A program made the translations under genes and the position numbers. The notes beneath the pieces were generated by a model that was given only the letters and a program-made list of their open reading frames with translations, was not told the origin of the DNA and searched no databases. This document shows positions 48,511 through 60,094 of a stretch of 64,000 nucleotides of DNA, piece after piece (the stretch's first letter is position 1; each line of letters opens with the position of its first letter). This stretch comes from Rhytidiadelphus loreus (taxonomy: Eukaryota; Streptophyta; Bryopsida; Hypnales; Hylocomiaceae), in contig OX344765.1 of the NCBI GenBank assembly GCA_947034895.1, positions 3,415,001 to 3,479,000 of the forward strand, read 5' to 3'.

Positions 48511-51092
48511 TACTTCAAATCAATGGGGCACAAGGGTTGAGGCAAAAGAAGAGGAAAGAAACTTCAAGAAAGAAATACAATTCCTTCAAAGCTATAAAGA
48601 ACACTTTGGCCAATAGGTACGCTCACCCTTGCAACTTGCAATGATAGAACAGGAGGAATTGATCGCCCTCATCATGAATCTCCACGTCGAGATAAAATCC
48701 TAAATTTTCCTTTCTAAAAAGAGGCCCCATTAAGGGTCAGTCACTAGGTAGGTCGAGAGCTAAACATTAGTAGAGAAGAAGTCCTACAAATTTGAGTAGA
48801 GAAGGTGAGAGTAGACATCAAGGGTTTTCTAAAATCATAAAACACGTAGAAATCGGAGTTAGGACGCCAAAGATATCGATGGATGAAGTTTAGAGCCTAG
48901 AACGGATGAAACTAAGGAGTTCTCATCTATACAAGGTAAAACTTGGAACTTAGCTAAATCATAGGAAGTCAAGTGCGTAGGTCAAATCTCACCTCCATTC
49001 AAAACTAAAAGCCCTTAGAAAATTGTGGATGAAGTTAGATGGCCAATTGACAAAAACTTCATCCACCTATAGCTTTTCACCAGAGTCCGAATTGAGCGAG
49101 GCTTAAGTTTTTAGAAATGACATGAAATATGATTTCACCTTTAAAGATTAGGGTAGACTTTAGAAACTTTAAGCATACAAACATAGCAGAGCATGACAAT
49201 TAGCCTAGAAATAGTCAATTCTAGTTCCTTGAGAACTACAATTAGAAGACCAAACTTAGAAAATTAGTAAAAGATCCATTACTTAAAAGGCACAATGGAC
49301 CCACATTGATATCAGCATTTATGAAGTTTAGTTGCTTTAAAAAAAGTGAAAAGATATTTATACTTTGAATGTATTAAAGTATTTAAATGTTAGAGTATCT
49401 AAATATAGAGTGACTTCAGAGTCATCTTTTCAACAGAGATTTTGTGATGATGTTGATTGCAACTTAAACTCATAATATTGACATATCTTGTAAATTATTG
49501 TTTTGGATATTAGTTTTTTATATAAATGAATTTTTTAATTTTATGGCTACCTTTTGAGCATGATTTATTTTGCTTTATGTGATATCAATCATCATCAAAT
49601 ACAAATAGATGTTGCAAAAATAAATCTAGAAAAACATTTGTAAGTGACTTTAGTTTTGAAAAATTAAACTGATATTTCACAAAACATAAAATTACCTATA
49701 TCCATGGTTATAGGTCCTTCATTCATTTTTTTCAAAATTTTTATTTTGCTCACAAGCTCAAGCCTTATGGATTCACAAGCTTGTGGTGTAATCCATTTGT
49801 AATTTAGAGTTTTCGTCTGAAAGTTAAAATTTTGAACCAATGTAGAAAGTCAAAAGTACAAAATTAAGATGAAATCTTTAAGTGATAAGTTTATTACTTG
49901 AAAATGACAAGAAGTAAATACCATTAGAAGAATATATAATATCATTCATTATCTTTTCAAAACATCCCTTGTAGTCAATATTTTGACACTTTGACAAATT
50001 ATTGTATTTAATTGGTTTTGGAGCCATTTTTGTGCCAAAGTTGCCCCTTTTTGTACTTTGATGATGCTACTTAAATGGACGTTTATTGTAAATTTTTGTT
50101 GAGTTTTTATACTAACTAAGTATTCTACAAATTCATGTTATTCAAGTTTTATACTAAACACTTATATTGACTTGTTCGTATTATCACTTGAGGTTATAAC
50201 TAATTATATCTAAAATGTTGTATAATTTCTCTTGATTTGTCCACCACAACGGAGTTTTAATTTTTAGACTTTCAAAGTGTTTAATATTTTCACAAAAAAA
50301 GGCCTACGATAATCCTTTAGTCTTGTGTTAAAGATTAATATTTAATCTTTCATTTTTTTAGTGACAAAATATTATTCTTCAAAAAAGATGATTTTCAATG
50401 ATCAAAACCAAAAATAAACCCAACCGGAAGAGCCAAAAATCTAATCTAAGCCAACCAACCAAAAAGAACGTCTGTTCAAAACTTGAATTGTTCTCATAGA
50501 GGATCTAGCCAATCTCAAAATTAGCCTCAGATATGTTTTTAATACTGTTGAAGTCTCATCCAATTTAGATTTTGATCTTGATATTCTCATTTGGTGTTGT
50601 GGTCAGTGTATGTTATTAAGTTACAATTGCATTTCTATAGTATGACTTAGACATACCTAATCATTTTTATGTATGAGATTTGCGATTGATACATCTTGAT
50701 ATATATCAAGTACACCGCTACCATCAGTACCATTGTAATTTAGGTTTTTGTTTCAACTCAAAAATTCAAGAATATAGTATAGGGGTTCTAATTCTAGGGA
50801 ATGATCAAATAGTCTAATGTATTGTGGCTGAGGTCACTTGTTTTCTAGAATAAAATTATAATTTCACTTCTCAACCAAAACAAAGTTAGAATATCCCATT
50901 TGTCTTCAAAGGTAATGTATCTTTTATTTATCCAATAATTGGTTTCCGTCCGACACATATGTATGCAACAATCACAAGAATGTAGTCCCTCTCTTATTCT
51001 AGTATGTGGCTCAAACAAGAAGCATGCTTAAGCAAAGGTAAACATAACATATAGTTTATAGCATACAAGTCTTCATTTCCTGTCACAATTTC
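48511..51092. other. No gene recognised
   Basis: AT-rich sequence with no supported frame. A short less AT-rich patch at about 48600-48800 is not recognised. Confidence 0.5.
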
Positions 51093-51778
51093 CGCTTAAA
51101 GCGTCACTCAACATTCAACAAACCACAGTTAGTATATTTTGTCGCTTGAAGCGGTAACTAACTTCACAAATTGTTTTTAACATTTCGATGCTAATTTGCT
51201 TTAAGCCATTCTATCATCGCTGTTCCACTGGAGACCACTTCTCAGTTCACTGAAAACATATCTAATTGCTTTAAGCAAACACACCCACAAGGTCGAAATG
51301 CTAATACTCAATCCCTTTCTCTCTGTCAATATAAATTCAGTCTCACAATCATTGATTTTGCTTCAAGCGGTATAATCAAAATATAACTATCACCTAAGTA
51401 AATAATCACACAGTTTCACTCAATACCCAATCATTGGGATTTATACAATTACATTCACACCTTGATTATTCAGCTTGAAGCCATAACTCAACTCTAAGAT
51501 ATCACATAAATAGTATCTCACTCTAGTTTCAATATAAATCGCTTAAAGCGTATAACACACATTCATCTGCTTATAGCACATTCAAACACATAAACGCTTA
51601 AGCGATTGCTCACTGTTTAATACATTCATACACATACATTGTAAATACATCTTGAATTTGAAATACTTTCACTCAAACAATGGCTTGATATCTCACAAAC
51701 ACAGACTCTGCTTTAAGCATATATAACAGTGAGAATGATTGAATCAGAATTAGATATGATCAACATTAGCTTTAAGCA
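51093..51778. repeat. Cluster of GCTT-N-AAGC palindromes
   Basis: Eleven short palindromes of the type cgcttaaagcg, tgctttaagca or cgcttgaagcg start near 51093, 51143, 51197, 51266, 51359, 51472, 51540, 51568, 51594, 51709 and 51768. Spacing is irregular (26 to 115 bp) and the DNA between them is not repeated, so this is not an ordinary tandem repeat. Confidence 0.7.
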
Positions 51779-51991
51779 CCAGAAATCAAGAATTCTTCTC
51801 ACAAGAAATTACACACACAAAATGAATAAATGCTCAATCATTGGGACTTAATTCTCAACAATGAAATACACACAAAGATGCCCAATCACTAAGGCTTCCA
51901 CACTTAAAAAATATACACTTTAAAGCTTTATTACATATTAATAATAGTTCATAAAAGTACTTGAAAAATAAGAACAAGGAAAAACGAGAGA

Positions 51992-52054
51992 TCACACACA
52001 CACACACAAACTGAGAGAGAGAGAAAGAAAGAAGGTCGAGAGAAAGTATATAAG
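51992..52054 (+). promoter_or_regulatory. CA/GA microsatellite followed by a TATA box
   Basis: A (CA)n run at 51992-52008 and a (GA)n-rich stretch to about 52045 lead into gtatataagc at 52046-52055. GA tracts next to a TATA box are frequent in plant core promoters (established). No clear gene follows, so the promoter reading is tentative. Confidence 0.4.
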
Positions 52055-52317
52055 CAACTCCCCATCGTAATTGCCAGTTGGCTGAACACCCTTCTAAATC
52101 CCATTCGGTTAAACCGTTTAGAAAACAAATATACACTCTTGAAATCCCACGGTGATACTTCAAATTAATTGACAATTGCACTCCTATCACCATATATTTC
52201 TAAAACCAAGTCTTTATTAAGCCTCTATTTATACCGCAAAACAAAAATCACGATTTGAAATTTAATTTCAGATGTTTATAACCATGAATTCAAAAATCTG
52301 AATTGTTTGTCTAATTT

Positions 52318-52713
52318 GTGAGTATTAATTATTTGAATTTACTACAAACAACTTTAAAGTGTCAGACCACCGACACATCCCATCTTATAAATGTTTTGTC
52401 GAAAGTGGAGGTTAATAATAAACTCAAAATTATTTTGAAGTCTGAGTCAAAAGACAACGGGACTCCTAGAGTACTTAAGGACGCCTTGGAAGACGACATC
52501 CATAAATCTCAGAAGATAAACACTTTGTTCATTCTTTATGAATTATGATTGACCTTCTCCGACGCATCTCGGATGAAGATTCCATTGTATAGAATGATTC
52601 TCATGTCTATAGTGCGGCCGATTCTGTCATGCAATTTGTCACTACTTGAGCATCAATTCAGTAGGGAGTACGAGGTAGATGCAAGAGTCTTCTACATGTT
52701 AGTCTCGAAGAAG
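52318..52713 (+). other. Unrecognised open frames ending at a CACTA insertion
   Basis: A 76-codon frame (to 52548) is followed by an open stretch that ends at the CACTA element at 52714. It may be the remnant of a coding region split by the insertion, but I recognise no domain on either side (further short frames at 54006-54466). Confidence 0.25.
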
Positions 52714-53134
52714 CACTAGTAGAAAATGATGTCCAAATCAACAAAAAATCATCAATTTTTTGTTAATGTGGGCACTGTATCGACCATTTTTACAATTTTT
52801 TGTTAACTTGGCAGAAGGTAATAAAATGGTTACAAATTTTTGTTAATTTTGGTAATACAACGTCCAAATCAACAAAACTATGAACACTTTTTTATTCATT
52901 TTCACAAATTTTTGTTGACTCGGCACAAGGTAACAAAATAGTTAAATTTTTTTGTTACTTTTCGTAGTTCAATGTCCAAAACAACAAAACAATCAACACT
53001 TTTTTGTTCATTTATATTTACAAAAGTTTTAAATAAGTTTATGTGATTGGGGTAAAAATTTTAATTCTTAAGGTTCAATTCTAACTAGAATTTTAATTTA
53101 ATTTAACACTTAATTACTCACAATTCTATGTTTT

Positions 53135-53490
53135 TTAAACTCAGCAGATTTTGATGACCGTTTTGGCATAGTAAAATATATTTTCTGAAAATATTTTGAA
53201 CTAAAATTGTTAGACAATCAAGCTAACTTTCACCTCCAAAAATCCGTTTGACATTTGAAGTCTCCAATCAAAAGTTATAGACAAAATTCTGAGCGGGTGT
53301 TTAAAAATGTCAACGAAAAGGTCCATTTCAACCCCGCTTTGAATTTTGTCCATAACTTTTGATTGGAGACTTCAAATGTCAAACAGATTTTTGGAGGTGA
53401 AAGTTAGCTTGATTGTCTAACTTTTCTTAGTTCAAAATTTCTTCTAATGAACTGTTTTAGTATGCCAAAACGGTCACCAAAGTCTGCTGT
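53135..53490. repeat. Large hairpin inside the second CACTA element
   Basis: The arms run from about 53145 (cagattttgatgaccgtttt) to the complement ending near 53485. The central pair includes ttgacatttgaagtctccaa and its complement. It is homologous in design and partly in sequence to 44610-44975. Confidence 0.8.
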
Positions 53491-53555
53491 TCTTACAAAA
53501 AAAAATGAAAAACAATATGAATCTAATTTTTATTTTCTTATTAACATGTGGATTT

Positions 53556-53640
53556 TGGGGTGGTTCAATGGTTAGAGCCTTGCACCTCACTTGTGAGGAC
53601 CAAGGTTCAAACCCCCATGGTGGCGGCTGCTTATGTGGCA
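53556..53640 (+). other. tRNA-like (SINE-head-like) module
   Basis: The A-box-like tggttcaatggttagagcc and B-box-like aaggttcaaaccccc are spaced as in tRNA genes. A GC-rich stretch with gccacatggcggg words follows, as it does behind the counterpart at 44455-44545. It is not a complete tRNA. Confidence 0.6.
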
Positions 53641-53923
53641 TTGTCGTGCCACATGGCGGGTTGCCATGTGGTGCGACCTCCCTTTGCCACATAGCATTTT
53701 AAAATTTTTAATTTAAAAATTAAAAAAAAAAAAACCCGATCAAATCAACAAAAACAGTAACAAAAAAATCAACTTTTTCTTGTTTCATAGTGTTCAAGTC
53801 AACACTTTTTTGTTTTATAGTGTCCAAGTCAACACATTTAAATCAACAAAAAATGAACTAATCAAATCAACACTTTTTTGTCTATTTTTTGTTGATTTGG
53901 ATGCAGATTTTCTACTAGTGAAG

Positions 53924-54671
53924 GAAGGGTACACTAGGATATTTTTCTGCTAAAAAGAAAGAGATATAGGGACCAGTTTAGAATTCAGTTCATAATTAAT
54001 TCAATTTGATTTTGAGGTCCCAACCTATACTGAAACGTTTTGTAGACTATAAGTTTTACGTTTGTGATGAAAATCATAGGAGGATCGCATGGATGAATCA
54101 CATCAAGCATTTGCACTCAACAAAAAAGAATTGGCAGATCTCAGTAGACTCCATTGTGTTGAACAATGGTAAATCGTGTTGGTTTGGCTATGCAAGCCAT
54201 GCACAATGTAAACAAGTATGATTAAAATCTTTATTTTTTATTTGAACTCATGTTGCCATTCTTTCATTACTATGATTATGTTGTATTCCGACAATTTACT
54301 TGATGATTGCTTATTCAAGCAAATGGAGAATTATCACGTGAAGACAAATCTTGTGCATATTCTATATCGTGTTCAGAAGTACGAAGTTATGGACTTAAAG
54401 AAGTTCAAAGATTTTCTTTTGACCAATAAAGTGAAAACTTGCCAAAATAATACATTTATTAAGTAGTACAACATGGCACTTGAGATTTTTATGTCATTCA
54501 TTTTCAAGGTAAGATAAAGAATACATATATTTAAATCCATGGGATCTGACTCAATTTGTTTGTTTAATTATATTAACTATTTTAACAATATAAAAATTTG
54601 TGTCTCAGCAAGAAATCTCAACGACAATAGAGTTCACCAATCAAAAATAGTCAAAATATAAGAAAGATACC
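53924..54671. other. No gene assigned
   Basis: Two frames of 71 and 82 codons (54006-54221 and 54218-54466) overlap end to end but show no recognised domain. Confidence 0.35.
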
Positions 54672-56232
54672 TGTGAGCCCTCAAGTTGGCACTTGAAACT
54701 TTGAACTTATTTTTCGCGATTTTTAGTTAATTTTTTAGTGAAAAATAGGAAAAAACATATAAAAATACAATTATTGTGGGTTTTGGTAGAAGTCCCTACC
54801 AAAGTGGTGTGTAATGGCTTTAAATGCATGAAACACGTAAGACGTTACATTTTCACTAAATTTAGGTTTTATTAGTATAATTAAGTAGTTAAGTCAGTAA
54901 TTCCGAGCGAAGTAAGGATTTGAGAGTTAACTAGTCCTAGTGTCTTGTTTATGTAATACAACAGCTATAAGTATATATGTAACAAACTGGTTAAAAGTTA
55001 GAGTCTAGTCAGAGTCAGTCCAAATCCAATTTGAAAGAGTTAGATTTGTTGTTTGCAGGTAATTTTGAGAAATATAGTCATTCACAGACCAAGATGGAGG
55101 AAATGATGATTGGAACATATAGATAGGTGCTTTTTTAGGTCAAAGCATGCTAAGAGGTCAAATAGAAGCCCGATCATCCAAGATTCCCCCGATATTAAGA
55201 ATAATTTTTCCCTTGGGTGAAAATTATTAAAGAATTGCTAAAAATAGCATTCTTATTGGAGATTTGGTTTTGCCCTTAGTTGATGGACATCTTGTAGAAG
55301 ATTGCCCAAAAGTTTCGGGATTTTACAAAACTCCACGATGACTCCATGGGAAGTCAACCGCTTAAAACTGCATTCGTAAATTCCTAGAAATTACCAATGT
55401 TGCGGTAAAATCTCACTAAAAATTAGGATAGTGTTTTGTGTGCCAATAAAAAGCCCTGTCAAGTTTGAAGACATTCCGACATTCTCAAGTACCAAAATTA
55501 GAATCGACAGCAAATTTTACAAGAATTTACAACTTGACGGCGGGTTGACTGGCGTACCAGGAGCTAGCGGTGTCCGAATGGAGCGTTTTAAGGGTCAATT
55601 CTTACTCCCACAAATATTATAAACCACCCAGGACTGACAGTTTCATCAAAAAATGCAAACTCCAAAAGTTAGATTTTTAACTTTTATTCTGAGTTACTGT
55701 GACTCAAATTTGCGCTTTAAAACGGCTGGAGAGGTAGGGGTATGGGATCCATTAGGCTAATTGGGGTCTTCTGAACGCGATGGCGCAGTTTGTTTTCAGT
55801 TTTGAGTTGTCCCTCAAAAGATAGAGAGGGTCAGCCCTTAGTTTGACTTTTAAAAGGTAATTTTGGATTAATCTGGGTTGATTTTGCAAATATCTCTTGT
55901 AAAATCAAAGATTGGATTTGCCCAAGATACTTGTCTTGTGTAAGAAGCCATCTTTTGGACTAAAGAAAGACAATTTAGAACTAACCCTAGATTGAAATAC
56001 AAAATATCTCAGTTAATTAGGTAGGTTTTCAAAATATCTTTGGAAAAATCAAATATTTGATTTGGAAAAAGATTCTAAGGCCATTTAGGGCCTAGAAGGA
56101 ACTCACTTGAGAACCTTCCTTCCCATTAAACAAAGATTATTTAGAAAACGCGTTTAAGTAGTTTAGCAAAATATCTAGATTGAAAGTAAGGAAAATATTA
56201 CGAACAACTTATCGGAGGGGGCCGGGAACGAG

Positions 56233-56241
56233 TATATAAGG
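56233..56241 (+). promoter_or_regulatory. TATA box in R2
   Basis: The sequence tatataagg is preceded by ccgggaacgag and matches the R1 TATA box in position and flanks. Confidence 0.6.
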
Positions 56242-56856
56242 CCCTTCCTTGAGATTGTTCGTGACCCTCATTCTCTTGTTTCATTCTTATTGTTGCTCTT
56301 GTCGTGCTACCGACACTTGTCGGAACACTTTTTAAGTCAAGTTTTGGCTATTTTCTTCTATTTTCTTTTATTCTCTTGTACTTTGAAGGTCCGGAGGGCC
56401 CCTTCAAAGTTTTCTTTCTTTTCTTGTTTGAATTTGGAGGCTTCAAGCCCCAAAACTTTACTTTTCAGGAGTTTAGGTGGAGGAAATCCCCTAACTCTAG
56501 TGTTGTTGTGTTAACTTAACTTCTTTCTTGAATTTGGAGGCTTTAAGCCCCAAAACTTTGATATTTTGAGAGTTGTGGGAGTAGTTCCCAAACTCTAATT
56601 GGATTTTATTGTTCTTCTGAATACTAACTAATCATTTGTGTGAATTGAGAATAGTTTGTGAACTTAAAACTTTAAAGCGACAAGGCTAGACTTTGCCAAA
56701 AGGTTTTGAGCATCACCCCGTGCCAAAACTCGTTGTATAACGGGTGTTTGGTTTGAATAATTGCTAATGTTCGGTTAAACACTGTCATGTGTACCTCCTT
56801 TAAGAATTAAGTTTTCAAAATACTAGTTTGGGTTCTTGGATACTGGTTATTCCTGG

Positions 56857-57100
56857 TTATTCCTGGGGTTGCTCCCGCACGGCGGAGCTTCGACTTTGAA
56901 ACCTGGAAACATGTACTTGAAACTTAAATTTGACTGATATTTCCTGGGGTTGCTCCCGCACGGCGGAGCTTTGACTTTGAAACCTGGAAACATGTACTTG
57001 AAACTTAAATTTGACTGATATTTCTTGGGTTTGTTCCCGCACGGCGCAGCTTTGATCTTTAGGATTAAAATTTGCCTTTGTGAAAAATACTAATACTTGG
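56857..57100 (+). repeat. 81-bp tandem repeat, three copies, in R2 leader
   Basis: The word ttcctggggttgctcccgca starts near 56860 and 56941, with a diverged third unit near 57022, giving an 81-bp period. R1 has only two more diverged units at the corresponding place (about 40040-40150). Confidence 0.75.
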
Positions 57101-57424
57101 AATTGTTCCCCACGGCGAAGCTTTGACTTTAATAATAAGAATCAAGGAAATAATATTCTTTTGAAACTTATTTAAAGTCCAAGAGCCCTTTGAATTATTT
57201 CTCTTTCGCTTGTGCAAGTGACGGAGGTATTGGTCCTCCAAAACTTTTGGTTGTTCTTTGTTAAATTAATGTGTTGTACTTTTATTTCGAAGTTCCTTAA
57301 AAATTTAGTTAACATAATCCTTGATTTAAGAATTATTTCCCATATTATTGTTGTGTTTTTGGTTGTCATTTCTAACGGAACAGCGTGTTTGATTGTTAGA
57401 GTAACTAAAATTTCAGGTTGTAAA

Positions 57425-57720
57425 AAGAATTCAAACCAGCCCGACCAATCATAAGGAACTCAGACCAGCCCAAAAAGGAATTCAGACCGGCCAACGAAGT
57501 CCAGACCAGTCGAGACAGAAGGAAGCGCTGGGTGAACGCGGGAACGCTAGGAACGACGTGGGAACGGTGGGAACGGATGAGAACGAATGACGCGAGGGCG
57601 ACGACTGATGCTGGTGACTGACGCAGGGACGAACAGAAATCAAACGCGGGAACGGACGGGACTGTCAACCAATCCGAGGCCGACACGTGGCCATACGGAG
57701 GAAAAGGGGGCCCGAGCAAC
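57425..57720 (+). repeat. GC-rich tandem arrays in R2 leader
   Basis: Cagacc(a/g)g(c/t)c words (spaced about 20-30 bp) are followed by ggaacg words. They occupy the place where R1 has its different 30-bp and 40-bp arrays. Confidence 0.6.
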
Positions 57721-58586
57721 GGGGCAACCACAACAACAACATACGGTACATACCCAATAACACACACTGAGTCCAGTAGCAAACTTTGATTGAAATTCAA
57801 AAACAAAAGTTGAAGTCTAGCAACCAGGCTCTCATTGCTTGATCGTTTAAAAACTCGTCATCAAAACTATAAAAGGATTAGTTGTTGCTTGCCACATTCG
57901 GATTTCGATAGAAATTCCTCTCAATAATCTTTGAAATTTCTTGCCTTCTCTCGGAAGAATACTACTTACTATCACCTCCATAGCCGATCTCAAAGTTCAA
58001 AAACAATGAAAGAATGAATGGGGAAGAAAGAAGAATATAACAAGGAAGGGAAGGGAAGGAATTAGAAAACGTGAAGGAATTAAAAGATTAAACAACTATT
58101 AAAGAAAGAATCTTACTATTCATTTGGCTAATTGTTTGGGGTTGTTTATTCAATTTATTCTTTCTACTATTCATCGATAGATTTGTTTTTGATTGTTTTG
58201 ATTATTTTATTAGAATACTATTCATTCATTTGGTTTTAGTTATTAATTAGGATTCCAAAGTCAAATTAGTTGTTTGTTTGTAGTTTGGGGATTTGTTTTA
58301 TTTGGCCTAATAAGCCAAAACAATAAAAACAAACAACAGCTAATATCTTGGAATATTTAACAAAATAACTATTAAACAATTGGCATCGAATAAAACTACT
58401 ATTCATTGAAAACTTAGGAAAATTTGAATTAAATTTATCATTTAATTTAAATTCCTAACTTCAAAGGATTAGTTTTAATTTGCCAAAACTAACAAAATTG
58501 GACTTTTTAGATAGGTTATTAGGACAACAATTCAACAAACAATTAATCAAGAACTCACTAGAATTTGGCGAATTTCATGAAAGATA

Positions 58587-58658
58587 ATGGAGGACTTCGT
58601 GGATACAATCATGATGGTATTTTGCGATGACGGATCTATCAACATTCTCGATACCAAG
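58587..58658 (+). other. Short ATG-to-splice-donor open segment in R2
   Basis: The counterpart of 41668-41739: 24 codons starting MEDF, ending at AAG before gtatga. Confidence 0.4.
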
Positions 58659-59345
58659 GTATGAATTTCAAAACTTGTCTTTTGTCTTTTCTTTTGCTTG
58701 CATTCTTTTAAAATTAGACTATATAACTGAAACTAACAAAATTAACAATTAGGAACTCGATAGCTAGTTAGAATTTACAAATTATTAGAAAACCTTTGAA
58801 AACTTAACTAAAATCAGATTAATTTGGAAAACGAAATAGTAATCTCATCCAAAAGAATCTCAAAAAGAATCTAATTTAATTTAGGAACTTAGGGAATAAT
58901 AGAAGAATTAGGGAAAGTCAAAACCTAATTTATCTCCTTATTCCCTTGAAAATTATTAAAGGAACGAATTCCATCCGACTAAGGGGAATTTTCATCCATT
59001 TAAAAGTTTTCACCTAAAAGTCCTAAATTCTTACTTTTAACCTTAATAGGAAGATAATTTATCATTTTACCCATAAAAACCTAAAGAATCACTAAAATTA
59101 GAATAATAATTTAGAATTAGGATCAATTAAAGAACAATTAGGAATATTCTCAAGGCACGACTAGGGAATCTTTTGAAACCATAATCCTTTAGAGATTCTT
59201 TTGAAGATTCCAAATTCACCTTTTACTTTTAAAATTACTTTAATTTGGAAGGACAAAAGTGTGGATGAAGATTTGACCTAAATTTAGATGAAAATTCCTA
59301 AAATAGGTCAAAATTAGGTTTTCTCTAAAGAATTCATTAATTAAC

Positions 59346-60094
59346 TTAACCCCTAAAGGACCAAACTGCGTTTTTTGATAACATAGCGATTTTGGGCAGC
59401 TCACTACGAATGGAATTTTTATTCTTTTTCTCTCAAATTTTCACACAAGAAGTGCCCGAGGAATATCTTTAAGGCCCAACAATTTTCATGACTTTTGACT
59501 AAATGGTTCAAAAGTTATTGCATGATATGTCATTTTCAATGCTCGGCGGGCAGCCCGGGCAGCAAAAAAAACTTCCTGAAAAATCACTTTAAAAAATAAA
59601 TAAATAATTTAAACTGGTTCTTTAGGTTTATCTAAGAGTGGGAAGCTTTGAATCAATCCATTTGGATTAATGAGTCAAAAGTTATGAGGATTTTTAGTTT
59701 GCGGGTAGGTATGGAGTCCATGAAAACCATACCTACTCACGAACTAAAAATCCTCATAACTTTTGACTCATTAATCCAAATGGAATGATTCAAAGCTTCC
59801 CACTCTTAGATAAACCTAAAGAACCAATTTAAATTTTTTATTTTATTTTTAAAGGATTTTTCAGGAAGTTTTTTGAGCTGCCCAAGCTGCCCGCCGAGCA
59901 ATGAAAATCACAAATCATGTAATAACTTTTTAACAATGTAGTCAAAAGTTTTGAAAATTGTTGTACCCTAAAGCTACTCCTTGGGCACATGTTTTGTGAA
60001 ATTTTCAAGAAAAAATATTAAGAACTCCACTCATAGCGAGCTGCCCAAAATCGCTATGTTGCCAAAAAACACAGTTTTTTCCTTTAGGGGTTAA
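59346..60094. mobile_element. 749-bp fold-back element inserted in R2, TSD TTAAC
   Basis: The termini TTAACCCCTAAAGG and its complement are flanked by TTAAC at 59341-59345 and 60095-60099. Nearly the whole element is a perfect-looking inverted repeat with arms of about 350 bp and a short loop near 59720. The same cctttagggg-type edge appears in other repeats of this window (12.97 and 45.88 kb). R1 lacks it, so it inserted after R1 and R2 separated. Confidence 0.8.

Larger units (their letters stand above)
52714..53920. mobile_element. Non-autonomous CACTA element, 1207 bp, TSD AAG
   Basis: The ends CACTAGTAGAAAAT and ATTTTCTACTAGTG are complementary and flanked by perfect AAG duplications (52711-52713 and 53921-53923). 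The subterminal caaatcaacaaaa words are the same as in the 3.3-kb element. The hairpin and tRNA-like module occur in the opposite order, so this copy lies in the opposite orientation. No transposase gene. Confidence 0.88.

Noticed and set aside
57405..57806. 133-codon minus-strand frame
   Set aside because: It runs through the GC-rich cagacc and ggaacg arrays of R2, which produce long frames by composition alone.
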